Part shown: one piece after another, positions 33,128 to 41,599 of the stretch | Numbering within the stretch: the first letter of the stretch is position 1 | How the letters are laid out: each line of letters starts with the position of its first letter | NCBI RefSeq assembly: GCF_003367245.1 | Contig: NZ_QRGR01000025.1 | Coordinates: 28,779 to 92,778 of the forward strand | Direction: 5' to 3' | Length of the DNA: 64,000 bases | Source of the DNA: Pontibacter diazotrophicus | GTDB taxonomy: Bacteria; Bacteroidota; Bacteroidia; Cytophagales; Hymenobacteraceae | Made by a program: the position numbers and the translations under genes | The notes under the pieces: generated by a model | Told to the model about the DNA's origin: nothing | The model's input: the letters and a program-made list of their open reading frames with translations, nothing else | Databases searched by the model: none

Positions 33128-34102
33128 TTAACTTTCTCTGTTTCCAAAAGTCTTGAGGCGTGCAGCGACTGTTTCCAAGTCAGCAATTACCTCCTCCGGG
33201 TCAGGCAGCGTGCCATATACAAGGGAACGGAATTCCTGTTGGTAAGCTGTCTCTAAAGAATTCCAGGCTCCTCCTACATCGGCGAACAGCAGGCAGGCAT
33301 ACAACGGCTGCATGGCCCAGTCCCCTTGAAACTCGCTGTTGCGGGCATCATCGGCCTGTACAGCTTGGATCATCTCGAAGAAGTCCTCGCTGTGCAGGAA
33401 AGCGGTCACTGCAGGTGCTTTTAGCATGGCGTGCAGGTCGTAGACATGGCGAATCTTGCTACCTAATTCATCCACCGGATTTTCGGCATAAGAGGCCCGC
33501 ACCAGGGCCAGCACTTTCTCTGTGAAGGTGCGCTCCAGGCTTACCACATTCACCTCAAAAGGCTCTAGCCCGTACTGACGGATCAGGTCCAGCAAACCAC
33601 GTTGAGCCATAAACTGGCTGATGTAGGTCTTGATCGGCATCAGCTGGTGTGGATTAGGGCTGGCAAAGGAGTTGATCTCGACCAGAATCTTGTCAGTTGC
33701 TTGACCGTAGTCTCCCTGCACGGAGGCTCCGTAGTCGTGCAGTGTTTTGCGGAAGCGGGAGCCTTTGCTGGTCCTGTGCGGGTCATCTACCTCAACCATG
33801 TCCTTTGTGATCTCTTTTGAGATTTTGCGGATCAGCTGCATGACCTGGTTGTTGGTCATGCCTTCTTCGGCGTTGATGGCCAGGTCGATGTCCTCAGAAA
33901 AGCGCTCAATCAGGTTGTAGGCCTTGGATAGCGAGGTGCCGCCCTTGAAGATGGCTTGCTCCACGTAGGGGGAGTGGGCTAGGCGGTAAAGCACCAGCGT
34001 CACCCAGTAGTCTTTCTCCACATACACATCCCTGATCTGCAAGGCCTCTGCCGTGGCCGTAATGGCATCCCGAAACACCTCCGGGTTTTGGTGCAGGTTC
34101 AT
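33128..34102 (-). CDS. abiEii: AbiEii/AbiGii-type nucleotidyltransferase toxin
   Basis: The 324-residue protein has the DNA polymerase beta-type nucleotidyltransferase signature IFKGGTSLSKAYNLIERFSEDIDLAI (GG-S-K followed by D-D), typical of the AbiEii toxin family. Later segments (VVSLERTFTEKVLALVRA, SKIRHVYDLHAML) also match. These toxins transfer nucleotides, for example to tRNA, and cause growth arrest during phage infection; the exact target here is unknown. Its start overlaps the stop of the antitoxin gene by 4 nt (34099-34102), the usual coupled order of antitoxin first, toxin second. Confidence 0.9.
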   Translation of the reverse strand: MNLHQNPEVFRDAITATAEALQIRDVYVEKDYWVTLVLYRLAHSPYVEQAIFKGGTSLSKAYNLIERFSEDIDLAINAEEGMTNNQVMQLIRKISKEITKDMVEVDDPHRTSKGSRFRKTLHDYGASVQGDYGQATDKILVEINSFASPNPHQLMPIKTYISQFMAQRGLLDLIRQYGLEPFEVNVVSLERTFTEKVLALVRASYAENPVDELGSKIRHVYDLHAMLKAPAVTAFLHSEDFFEMIQAVQADDARNSEFQGDWAMQPLYACLLFADVGGAWNSLETAYQQEFRSLVYGTLPDPEEVIADLETVAARLKTFGNRES

Positions 34103-34824
34103 ATAATATTCCAGTCTTTTCTGTTGGGCAAGATGCTCTCGCTAATGCCCAGTTTGTATTTAGTCAGCGGGTTGAGCGACTGCCTTAGCCTATCCGCCTC
34201 CTGTGCATAGCCCAGCTGCTCCAGCAGAGCTCCCAGCATGGCACGGGTAGCGGGGTTGTAGTCCAGCGCCAGCGCTATGAGCCGATCCATGTCGCGTTCG
34301 GCTAATTTTCTGATATACTCGAGCAGAATGAGGATCGTCTTCTCGCTGTTGCGGTCCGGAATCTTCTTGTAACCGCGCAGAGCGTCTAGAACCTGAAGCT
34401 TGTCAATGTCAGACTCCTTGAAGTGGGTGGGGCTTTGAACATAACGGATCTTTGTTTTACCGACATTCGCTACCCGGCGCTGTTTGCGGGTCATCAGCGT
34501 TACCTCCTGGGGAACCTGCGTTGTCAGGCCCAGCTGGTTGTAGAGCCCCAAACCGCTTTCATACCCCTTCACTTTGCCTTTGGAGGTGCTCAGGCTTTTG
34601 ATGATCTCTTTTTCAGATGGTTTTACTTTCCCGAAAACGGTTTCCTTTGGCTTGTAGTAGCGGCCTTTTGCCAGTCGGTTGATTACCCCTTGCTTGGCCA
34701 GGCGGCTGAGCGCCGCTGCCAGGGCCTCCAGTTGGCTATCATTTACCTTAAAATCAGCATAAGTCAGCAATTCCCCAGGCGGAGTCTGCTCAATCCTTTC
34801 CCGGACTTGCTGCATAATGCTCAT
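34099..34824 (-). CDS. AbiEi-like/DUF6088 antitoxin and transcriptional autoregulator
   Basis: The 241-residue protein begins with a winged-helix domain (TPPGELLTYADFKVNDSQLEALAAALSRLAKQGVINRLAKGRYYKPK), the form seen in AbiEi/DUF6088 antitoxins. A central domain (YESGLGLYNQLGLTTQVPQEVTLMTR) matches the AbiEi core. In AbiE systems this protein neutralises the toxin without a stable complex (type IV) and represses its own promoter by binding inverted repeats. Such repeats are visible 37-82 bp upstream of the start. The stop codon overlaps the toxin start. Confidence 0.87.
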   Translation of the reverse strand: MSIMQQVRERIEQTPPGELLTYADFKVNDSQLEALAAALSRLAKQGVINRLAKGRYYKPKETVFGKVKPSEKEIIKSLSTSKGKVKGYESGLGLYNQLGLTTQVPQEVTLMTRKQRRVANVGKTKIRYVQSPTHFKESDIDKLQVLDALRGYKKIPDRNSEKTILILLEYIRKLAERDMDRLIALALDYNPATRAMLGALLEQLGYAQEADRLRQSLNPLTKYKLGISESILPNRKDWNII

Positions 34825-34860
34825 TGATACTTAGGTATATAATAATTGCCTCAAGATAAG

Positions 34861-34906
34861 AGATAGCTTCTATCTTGTCAAGTTTTTTTGTTATAAAACT
34901 TGACAA
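34861..34906. promoter_or_regulatory. Operator-like inverted repeats upstream of the AbiE pair
   Basis: Two palindromes lie side by side: AGATAG-CTT-CTATCT (34861-34875), and a perfect 12-bp TTGTCAAGTTTT (34875-34886) / AAAACTTGACAA (34895-34906) with an 8-nt spacer. Their position fits autoregulation by the AbiEi-type antitoxin. The second also contains promoter-like TTGACA on the plus strand. Confidence 0.65.
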
Positions 34907-35272
34907 ACGAGACAGAGAGTTATAGTATATATTAACTTAACATAGATTGCTTCTCATCTAGTACCTAAAATTGTATTCAATTTTAGGACTTTCTGTAAGT
35001 GGATCATATTAAAATATAATATAAAAAGTTTAATATATAACAAATAAAAAATTATAGTATTTTGCATTCCTGATGCTATCCCAACCATTGAAAATAGATG
35101 ACAGCCACTCCAATGCCAACATAGCCTACACCTAGAATAATCTGTATTACATACGAGCAAGCAAGTATATCTGGAGCTTCACAACCCGGCAGATGTGGAC
35201 GGGATTTAGTTTGCCATTGAAGTGGTAACAGCAGCAGAGGAAGAATCGGCATCAACAAAATAAGAACTGTAT
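34907..35272. other. Intergenic region between AbiE and Qat
   Basis: Very AT-rich from 34970 to 35060, this presumably holds promoters for the divergent AbiE and Qat operons. A 72-residue minus-strand frame (35076-35294) is hydrophobic but overlaps the qatA start and is not accepted as a gene. Confidence 0.5.
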
Positions 35273-37162
35273 ATGTGGAATGACAAAGAAACAAACCTAG
35301 ACCTTCTCGGACATCAGCGAGTTGCCCAAACGATAGTGGAGATTATGCGCGAAGAGGAGCTAAGGCCCTTAACTGTCGGTATACATGGCAGTTGGGGTGC
35401 CGGTAAAACATCGATACTTTCTCTGATTGAGACAGAATTAAAGAGCGACACTCAGACCCTTTGCTTTACTTTCAACGGCTGGCTTTACCAGGGTTATGAA
35501 GACACTAAGTCAGCACTGATGGAAGCAGTTGTACACGAGTTGTTGAAAAGTCGAAGTACTAATGATAAGATGCTTGATCTTGGGAAATCAATTCTCAGGC
35601 GCATTAACTGGCTTAAGGTAGCAAAGGTTGGCGGAGGTTTAGCTATGACGGCTGCGCTAGGACTTCCAGCGACTGCCTTATTTGGTGTACCTGGCTTAAT
35701 GGCAGGTGCAAGGAGCTTATTTTCAAAAAAAGATGAAACATCACCAAGTGTGAATGTTGAAGTCCAAGTAGAGGAGGACCCGTGGCTTAAACCAGAAGAG
35801 GCAACTGTTCCAGCACAAATAGAAGCTTTCAGAAAAGAATTACAGCAATTGATAAAGGAATCAACGGTTGAGCGATTAGTAGTGCTGGTTGATGATTTAG
35901 ATCGCTGCTTGCCAACGGCTGTGATAGATATACTGGAGGCTGTTAAACTTTTCCTGTTTATTGAAGGAACAGTATTCGTTATCGCAGCAGACGAACAAAT
36001 GATAGAATATGCTGTAAGGCGCCATTTCCCTGATCTCCCTGTCTCACAAGCTGATTATACGAAACATTACTTGGAGAAACTGATTCAGGTTCCTATAAGG
36101 GTTCCGTCTCTGAATAGGTTGCAGACTCAGAATTACATCCGTTTTATGCTCCTGCAAAACCATTTAGAATATGATAAAGACAGGCTTATAGAAATATGCC
36201 ATGCTTTCGAGAGCTCAAGAGAAACGCCTTATGATAATACTGAGCTGTCTTACGAGTTTATAGCAAAACAATTTGGGGGCGAAAGCCAGGACTTGAGAGG
36301 CACTTTGGCTGTTGCCGAACAGTTGGGTAATACTTTAGCTAACGAACTACGAGGAAATCCACGGAATATTAAGCGCTTCCTAAATACTCTCTTTCTGCGA
36401 AAGCGCGTTGCAAAAATTTATGGTCTGGAGACCAAAGTGGCAATGGATGTGTTGGCAAAACTCATGCTGCTTGAGCGCTTTCACTCTGAAGTGTATGAGA
36501 AAGTAGTAATAGACGCAACAGTAACTGATAAGGGCACTTCAGACACTGTAAAGCAACTCGAAGAACTAATCAAGCCTGAAAATACGGGTGACCAGAGAAA
36601 AGGGAGTACAAAGACTAAACAAGTAAAATTTAATGAAAAGCCTTTAGATTCAAGTTTACAGGAATGGGCTAAACAAGCACCTTCTCTAGGCGAAGTAGAT
36701 TTAAGGCCATATGTCTTTATCTCAAGAGAGCGTGCTGTAAGCTTTAAAGTTGCAGATGACCTTCCTGCTGTATTGGCACCAATCTTTGAAGCCCTAGCTT
36801 CAGGTATCAGATTAACTTTTGTAAAATACGAGTCTGAAATAAAGGCACTGGGAGATAGTTTGGCAAGGCTTGTTTTTGATAAACTTAAAACCTTAACAGT
36901 GAAGGAAGGGGATTGGAAAAACATGCCAAAACCAATGGAAGGCCTGACATATTTAGTGCAGCGTCAAGCTTCATTAGAAGTTCCCCTAGTAGATTTACTT
37001 AATTCCGTCGCCCCGAAAGATTTAGGAGCCTGGTTACCTACTAGAATAGACTTCTTCAGAAGTTCAGAGGGTAAGCAAGCAAGAAGGGTGCTTTTTGAAA
37101 ATATCTCACAAGATCCTAACGCTGACCAAACTCTTAAAGCACTAATTGAAGAATTAAAATAA
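35273..37162 (+). CDS. qatA: QatA: KAP-family P-loop ATPase of the Qat defence system
   Basis: The 629-residue protein is a KAP NTPase: Walker A GIHGSWGAGKTS (GSWGAGKT at 39-46), FTFNGWLYQGYED (KAP motif) and Walker B LVVLVDDLDRCLP. The sensor-like region RGNPRNIKRFLNTLFLRKR is also typical. A hydrophobic insertion between Walker A and B (GGLAMTAALGLPATALFGVPGLMAGA, about 115-140) is the KAP membrane hairpin, so the protein may associate with the membrane. The order KAP ATPase - unknown - QueC-like - TatD is that of the QatABCD anti-phage operon. All four genes are intact and closely spaced, with qatB 10 bp downstream. Confidence 0.93.
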   Translation: MWNDKETNLDLLGHQRVAQTIVEIMREEELRPLTVGIHGSWGAGKTSILSLIETELKSDTQTLCFTFNGWLYQGYEDTKSALMEAVVHELLKSRSTNDKMLDLGKSILRRINWLKVAKVGGGLAMTAALGLPATALFGVPGLMAGARSLFSKKDETSPSVNVEVQVEEDPWLKPEEATVPAQIEAFRKELQQLIKESTVERLVVLVDDLDRCLPTAVIDILEAVKLFLFIEGTVFVIAADEQMIEYAVRRHFPDLPVSQADYTKHYLEKLIQVPIRVPSLNRLQTQNYIRFMLLQNHLEYDKDRLIEICHAFESSRETPYDNTELSYEFIAKQFGGESQDLRGTLAVAEQLGNTLANELRGNPRNIKRFLNTLFLRKRVAKIYGLETKVAMDVLAKLMLLERFHSEVYEKVVIDATVTDKGTSDTVKQLEELIKPENTGDQRKGSTKTKQVKFNEKPLDSSLQEWAKQAPSLGEVDLRPYVFISRERAVSFKVADDLPAVLAPIFEALASGIRLTFVKYESEIKALGDSLARLVFDKLKTLTVKEGDWKNMPKPMEGLTYLVQRQASLEVPLVDLLNSVAPKDLGAWLPTRIDFFRSSEGKQARRVLFENISQDPNADQTLKALIEELK

Positions 37163-37172
37163 TTAACAAACT

Positions 37173-38006
37173 ATGGGAACATCCATTAATCGCCACGGTC
37201 CTAAACCAACTGTACCGTTGATTCCAGATTGGATCGATGAGGAAGAATCGTTGGATGATAAGAATGACGCAGAACCGACAGAAGACCCTGAAGATGAAGC
37301 CAATGAAAAGGAAAATATAGAAGAATTACAGCGACCAGCTAACCCCTTTGATAAAAGTCAGCGCGGCTTTCGTGAGGCTGTCCGCACCGGAGACTATTCA
37401 GGTCTTGAGCGGGTACTAAAGAACTACGTCACGCAGGCAGGTGGCGGCGCATCCAGCTCAGCCCGTAGAATGAGTCGCTCCGGCAAAGCGGTAGCGCGAT
37501 TTGGTACCATACTTAGCGATATTCGTCAGAACGGATTAGAAAGCACCCTTACCAGACTTAATCTTAGTGACTACAAAGATAAGCCTGCTATACAAGTGTT
37601 ATCAGCGCTGATGGAACATGTTTGTGGCACATCTGCCTTACTAGATGACACAGTAACACGAGAAGCATACGCGGTCACAATAACACGCTTGGTGAAATAT
37701 ATGCCAGGTTTGGACTTAAAGAGCCTTACAGAGCCACAGGTCTGTGAAATGATGGCCGTGTTTCTGGAAGAGAGCATTGTTTATAAGCTCATCTGTGATG
37801 TAGGAAGATCATTAACAACTTCTACGTCAGATCCAGCTAGAGCTATCGGAGTAGAAGAGAAGCTATACCAGATCGTAAGCGGTCTTGTTCATAGCCGTAT
37901 AGTGCCTGAGCTGAGAGGGAAGATGGCAGACCGTAGCAATTTAGATCAGGCAGTGCTTAAAATTTACAGTATAGCCTTTAAATCAATCGTTGGTTCACAA
38001 AAATAG
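37173..38006 (+). CDS. qatB: QatB of the Qat defence system
   Basis: This 277-residue protein has no recognised enzymatic motif. The first 55 residues are strongly acidic and probably disordered (EEESLDDKNDAEPTEDPEDE). The remainder is mainly helical and starts with FDKSQRGFREAVRTGDYSGLERVLKNYV, the characteristic start of QatB proteins. It is placed between qatA and qatC with 10-bp and 5-bp gaps, so the assignment rests mostly on operon position. Qat requires all its genes for defence; the role of QatB is unknown. Confidence 0.85.
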   Translation: MGTSINRHGPKPTVPLIPDWIDEEESLDDKNDAEPTEDPEDEANEKENIEELQRPANPFDKSQRGFREAVRTGDYSGLERVLKNYVTQAGGGASSSARRMSRSGKAVARFGTILSDIRQNGLESTLTRLNLSDYKDKPAIQVLSALMEHVCGTSALLDDTVTREAYAVTITRLVKYMPGLDLKSLTEPQVCEMMAVFLEESIVYKLICDVGRSLTTSTSDPARAIGVEEKLYQIVSGLVHSRIVPELRGKMADRSNLDQAVLKIYSIAFKSIVGSQK

Positions 38007-38011
38007 ACAAC

Positions 38012-39418
38012 ATGCCTCAAATAGGAATAGAGTTACGAATAGGTAATAATGATGACGGAGCATTGGTTGAACATGATCAATTCTCTGCCTTCTACACATT
38101 TTATATCCAGAACACAGAACAAAAGGAGCAAAGAATAAGCATTGACAAATTACTAAAGGAGCTACGTCGGCTTAAGTTAAGTCCTTCCTTGCAGGGGCTC
38201 GACATTTTGGCGTTAGCCTGTACCGCTTACGCCGCAGACACCAGTATCAACCGGTACAGAAACTCAGATGACGGTTGGACCAGGCAGTTTCACCTGTTTG
38301 TGCCAGTAAGCGATGCTGCACTATGGCAGTCACAGCAGCAGCTCATTGCAGATATTCTGAACTTTTTGACTGGAGACTTATGGCAGGTTACTTTTAGGCA
38401 AGGTACCAGCAGCATCGCTGTATCTAACAAAGAGATGAAACCAACAGAGTATGCAACAGACACAGTGTGTCTGTTTTCTGGGGGAATGGATAGCTTTATA
38501 GGCGCGATGAAGCTCTTACAGGATGGAATAAGGCCGCTTCTTGTTGGGCACGCAAAAAGCAGCGACGTATCAGATTTCCGGAATAAGGCCAGCCAAGAGA
38601 TCATCAGCCGCTATGGCTCTGTGTCACCAGAATTAGTAAAAGCTTTTGTTAGAATAGGGAAACCAAAGCTAAATGGTAAAGCGATAGAAGGTGAAAACAC
38701 GGAGCGAGGGCGCTCCTTCCTGTTCCTAGCTTTAGGGGCTGCCTGTGCCACGGCTCTGCCTGAATCCGAAGAAAATACAAGAAAAAAGCTTTATATCCCG
38801 GAGAATGGATTTATCACGCTAAACCTTCCTTTAACGCCACTACGAATTGGTGCTTACAGCACTCGAACGACACACCCTTTTTACCTAAACTTAATGCAAA
38901 GGCTCCTCAACGCAGTTGGTATAAATATAGATGTCATCAATCCTTTTGAGTTCAAAACCAAAGGTGAGATGCTCTTGGAGTGTGGTGACCCTGCCTTTGT
39001 CGCTGGGGCAGATACTATGTCTTGCAGCCGGCCTTCTACTCGTAATGCAAATATTGAAGGGGCTGGGAGAAGGCACTGCGGGAGATGTGTGCCGTGCATC
39101 ATACGCCGTGCGGCCTTGAAGAAAGCAAATCAACCCGATGATAATGATCAATTAATAGAAGGAAGACGCTACAGAACTGATATTTACACGACGCGTTTGC
39201 ACGCATCAACAGCAAAAGTGGAGGATAAGACTGCAAAAGGGGAAAATGTCATGGCGTTCAAGTATATGATTGAGAGAGTTCGTCAAGACCCTAACTTTTT
39301 AACTGCTGCCATCAGGCTTACTGGACCGCTGGAGTTTCCTGACCAGTCTTTAGCTGTATACAAAAGGGGGCTGGAAGAGGTAGAAGCCGTATTACAAAAC
39401 GTGACTGTTGTTGAGTGA
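38012..39418 (+). CDS. qatC: QatC: QueC-like PP-loop ATPase
   Basis: Residues 1-150 are an N-terminal domain specific to QatC. The QueC-like domain follows with PP-loop SGGMDS at 156-161 (VCLFSGGMDSFIGAM). A four-cysteine zinc site is formed by Cys338 (DTMSCSR) and Cys356, Cys359 and Cys362 (HCGRCVPC). QueC makes the 7-cyano-7-deazaguanine (preQ0) precursor of queuosine, but here the neighbours are KAP ATPase and TatD nuclease rather than queD, queE or queF. A defence-specific modification reaction is therefore likely. qatD begins 2 bp after its stop. Confidence 0.93.
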   Translation: MPQIGIELRIGNNDDGALVEHDQFSAFYTFYIQNTEQKEQRISIDKLLKELRRLKLSPSLQGLDILALACTAYAADTSINRYRNSDDGWTRQFHLFVPVSDAALWQSQQQLIADILNFLTGDLWQVTFRQGTSSIAVSNKEMKPTEYATDTVCLFSGGMDSFIGAMKLLQDGIRPLLVGHAKSSDVSDFRNKASQEIISRYGSVSPELVKAFVRIGKPKLNGKAIEGENTERGRSFLFLALGAACATALPESEENTRKKLYIPENGFITLNLPLTPLRIGAYSTRTTHPFYLNLMQRLLNAVGINIDVINPFEFKTKGEMLLECGDPAFVAGADTMSCSRPSTRNANIEGAGRRHCGRCVPCIIRRAALKKANQPDDNDQLIEGRRYRTDIYTTRLHASTAKVEDKTAKGENVMAFKYMIERVRQDPNFLTAAIRLTGPLEFPDQSLAVYKRGLEEVEAVLQNVTVVE

Positions 39419-39419
39419 T

Positions 39420-40166
39420 ATGCCTTATTATGTAGATACCCATTGTCACCTAGACCTGTTCAAAGGCATCAGGTCTAGTGTTGACGAGGAGGACAACTTG
39501 CCTATAAAGACCATTACAGTCACGAATACTCCCGTTCTATGGGCTCCTAATCAAAAACTCTTCGGAGAGAGCCACAATATTAGGGTAGCACTTGGGCTGC
39601 ATCCCGAACTCGCTGTAGAGCGAGAGCACGAAACAGACTCATTTGATAATCTATGCTCTAAAGCGAAATATATAGGCGAAATTGGGCTAGATGGCACTTC
39701 AAAGGGAAAATCAGTCCGTGACACACAACTTAAAGTGTTTAGAAGCCTTTTGGATTCAGTTAAAAATTCAAACCCGAAGGTTCTCACGGTGCATAGTAGA
39801 GGAGCGGCTAAGGAAACAATAGATGAACTTACTACTGCTTTAAAAGGTACGCAACATCAGGTTATCTTGCACTGGTATTCTGGAAGTTCAAGAGACTTGA
39901 AAAGTGCGGTCGAACGTGGCTATTTCTTTTCCATAAACCATAGAATGTTAGCCAGTAAGAATGGTCAAAATATTATTAAGGAAATTCCACAAGATAAACT
40001 TGTTACCGAAACTGATGCACCATTCACCTTTTCAGACAAAATTTTTACTCGGGAACAGTCCCTACAGGAGGCGGTTAAAGGTCTAGCTACAATTTGGATG
40101 AAGGACCAAGATCAGGTAAAATATAAAATCTGGGAAAATTTTACGAGATTGCTTTTGCCAGCCTAA
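39420..40166 (+). CDS. qatD: QatD: TatD-family metal-dependent DNase
   Basis: The start is ATG 39420 immediately after the qatC stop (TGATATG); a TTG further upstream would overlap qatC and precede the barrel. The 248 residues hold all TatD metal ligands: THCHLD (H-x-H), the Glu of YIGEIGLDG, the His of LTVHSRGA, the His of VILHWYSG and the Asp of VTETDAPF. TatD proteins are TIM-barrel 3'-5' DNases. As the last gene of the operon, QatD is the likely nuclease effector or processing enzyme of Qat (inference). Confidence 0.93.
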   Translation: MPYYVDTHCHLDLFKGIRSSVDEEDNLPIKTITVTNTPVLWAPNQKLFGESHNIRVALGLHPELAVEREHETDSFDNLCSKAKYIGEIGLDGTSKGKSVRDTQLKVFRSLLDSVKNSNPKVLTVHSRGAAKETIDELTTALKGTQHQVILHWYSGSSRDLKSAVERGYFFSINHRMLASKNGQNIIKEIPQDKLVTETDAPFTFSDKIFTREQSLQEAVKGLATIWMKDQDQVKYKIWENFTRLLLPA

Positions 40167-40208
40167 CATTCCCGTATTTAACATAAGGCTACTTATCGGC
40201 TATTATGT

Positions 40209-40251
40209 TAACCTTTAGATTAGCGCTGTATCATTTTTCCAATAGTTATAC
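40209..40251 (+). repeat. Direct repeat flanking the SIR2 gene, left copy
   Basis: TAACCTTTAGATTAGCG, then TATCATTTTTC, AATAG and TATAC, recurs with a few differences at 41492-41535. The two copies bracket the SIR2 gene. The segment just before (AACATAAG-CTACTTAT-) also resembles 20938-20955 near the end of the ImmA operon. Confidence 0.75.
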
Positions 40252-40376
40252 CGTTCCGGGTACGAAACGTAGGACATTTCGGAGCTGCGTACTTGTTCAC
40301 CGAGACAAAGCTTCTATTAATCCGAAACTTGCGGAAAGCACTGTCCGCCCTATGTCTTATAACCATTGTTAGCGGG
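40251..40376 (-). other. Long attC-like site after the SIR2 gene
   Basis: On the minus strand the SIR2 stop codon is part of CCCGCTAAC, complementary to GTTAGCGGG just upstream of its ATG. An extended imperfect palindrome follows, including TTTCGGA/TCCGAAA and GGACA/TGTCC. At about 125 bp it would be a VCR-length attC. The far GTT core is not clear. Confidence 0.4.
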
Positions 40377-41481
40377 TTGTTTTTATTTTATTTTCCAATT
40401 CCTTTTCTATGTAATTCTCAAAAGTATCTTTAATGAAGACAGCATTTTGTGATATGCTTTTGTAATTACTTTTTATCGTCTCATTTAAGTAAGGGTCTAC
40501 AACTTCAATTTCTGTTTCGTCCAACATATTCTTTTTGAATAAGGCCTTTATATGAACATCAGCTTCGGGAAATGAGTATCCAATGAATATTATTTTTTCC
40601 GTTTTTCGAATTTCGATTGCAGCTTCATCAAAAAGTTTCGAGATGGCAGGATGATTTAAGTCCTTAATGTGAGATGGAGGTACTATGAAGGTGTCAAAGG
40701 GTGTTTCATCATTTGGACACTTTAAATCAAAAACGATTTCTTCTGGATTTTCACAGCTTGCACCGATTCTTCCTTTGAAACCTTGAGTCTTTAAGTCAAT
40801 ATTTGTGTCCCAAGGAGTAAGTAATACTTGACTACAGCAGTTACAGTATTTCCAATTTAATGAACCGTGAATCTTGATTATTTTAATTGGTGTTGGTGTC
40901 TTCTCATCCCAAATTCTAACAGGTTCTCGTGGGTTATCCCACCAATCAAATGCATCAATTTTGTCATATTCTTCATAGTTCATAAAGTTGATGCAGTAGT
41001 CAATAAGAGCTTTGGAAGGATATAAAAAGTCAAACGATTCATCGAGAAGGGTGTCGTAGTTCATTGTAATTATCGATACATTCTTATTGAATCTATCAAG
41101 GCATTCTAAGAATTTTTTATAAATCCCTCTACGAGTTTTTGATTCACTAATTCTGTGGTGAAGGAGTCGAATGAGTGACTCCTTAATACTTATAAGTTGA
41201 ATAGTTGTGTATCCACCCTTTAAACTTTCTTTTCTTGAAATGAAGTAATCTAAATAACCGAATACAGATTCTAGCGAAGGAACATTTCCATTCTCTGTAT
41301 CAAAATTATCCTGGATGAACTTTTTGGCGAGGCTGGCTAATTCTGATTCTGCATAATCTGCATTCAAAATTTCGGGCAATAAATCTCTTTGAAGTGGTCC
41401 GCCATCTGCAATTGATGCTCCTGCTCCAAAAACAAAAAGAACATCTCTTTTCGGTTGATATCTAATGAACTTTTCTTTCAT
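40369..41481 (-). CDS. SIR2-domain protein (predicted NAD-hydrolysing defence protein)
   Basis: The 370-residue protein begins with the SIR2 nucleotide motif FVFGAGASIADGGPL (GAGAS 19-23). It contains IITMNYDTLLDES (SIR2_2-type N-D motif) and IIKIHGSLNWKYC (catalytic-His region). A Cys cluster CNCCSQ may bind zinc, and IIFIGYSFPEADVHI is the C-terminal Rossmann strand. Standalone bacterial SIR2 proteins of this type often deplete NAD on infection, but no partner gene is adjacent here. The cassette-like boundaries GTTAGCGGG and CCCGCTAAC and flanking direct repeats suggest it was acquired as a unit, after or beside the Qat operon. Confidence 0.85.
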   Translation of the reverse strand: MKEKFIRYQPKRDVLFVFGAGASIADGGPLQRDLLPEILNADYAESELASLAKKFIQDNFDTENGNVPSLESVFGYLDYFISRKESLKGGYTTIQLISIKESLIRLLHHRISESKTRRGIYKKFLECLDRFNKNVSIITMNYDTLLDESFDFLYPSKALIDYCINFMNYEEYDKIDAFDWWDNPREPVRIWDEKTPTPIKIIKIHGSLNWKYCNCCSQVLLTPWDTNIDLKTQGFKGRIGASCENPEEIVFDLKCPNDETPFDTFIVPPSHIKDLNHPAISKLFDEAAIEIRKTEKIIFIGYSFPEADVHIKALFKKNMLDETEIEVVDPYLNETIKSNYKSISQNAVFIKDTFENYIEKELENKIKTTR

Positions 41482-41491
41482 TTTGAATGCC

Positions 41492-41535
41492 CGCTAACCT
41501 TTAGATTAGCGGTATATCATTTTTCTAATAGCTAT
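41492..41535 (+). repeat. Direct repeat flanking the SIR2 gene, right copy
   Basis: This is the partner of 40209-40251 and lies just upstream of the SIR2 start on the minus strand. It includes a hairpin-forming CCGCTAA/TTAGCGG pair on the minus strand. A further 9-bp hairpin AGGTATAGG/CCTATACCT lies at about 41550-41580. Confidence 0.7.
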
Positions 41536-41599
41536 ACTTTTATATTACCAGGTATAGGAGTAACTTTTACCTATACCTGAAGAGCAGCCAGTGCACTAC

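Noticed and set aside
35076..35294. 72-codon hydrophobic minus-strand frame before qatA
   Set aside because: It overlaps the qatA start and an AT-rich promoter region, and no supporting homology is recognised.
38012..39418. Queuosine biosynthesis gene queC
   Set aside because: The PP-loop and Cys motif fit QueC, but the extra N-terminal domain and the neighbours (KAP ATPase, QatB, TatD) define Qat rather than a preQ0 pathway.
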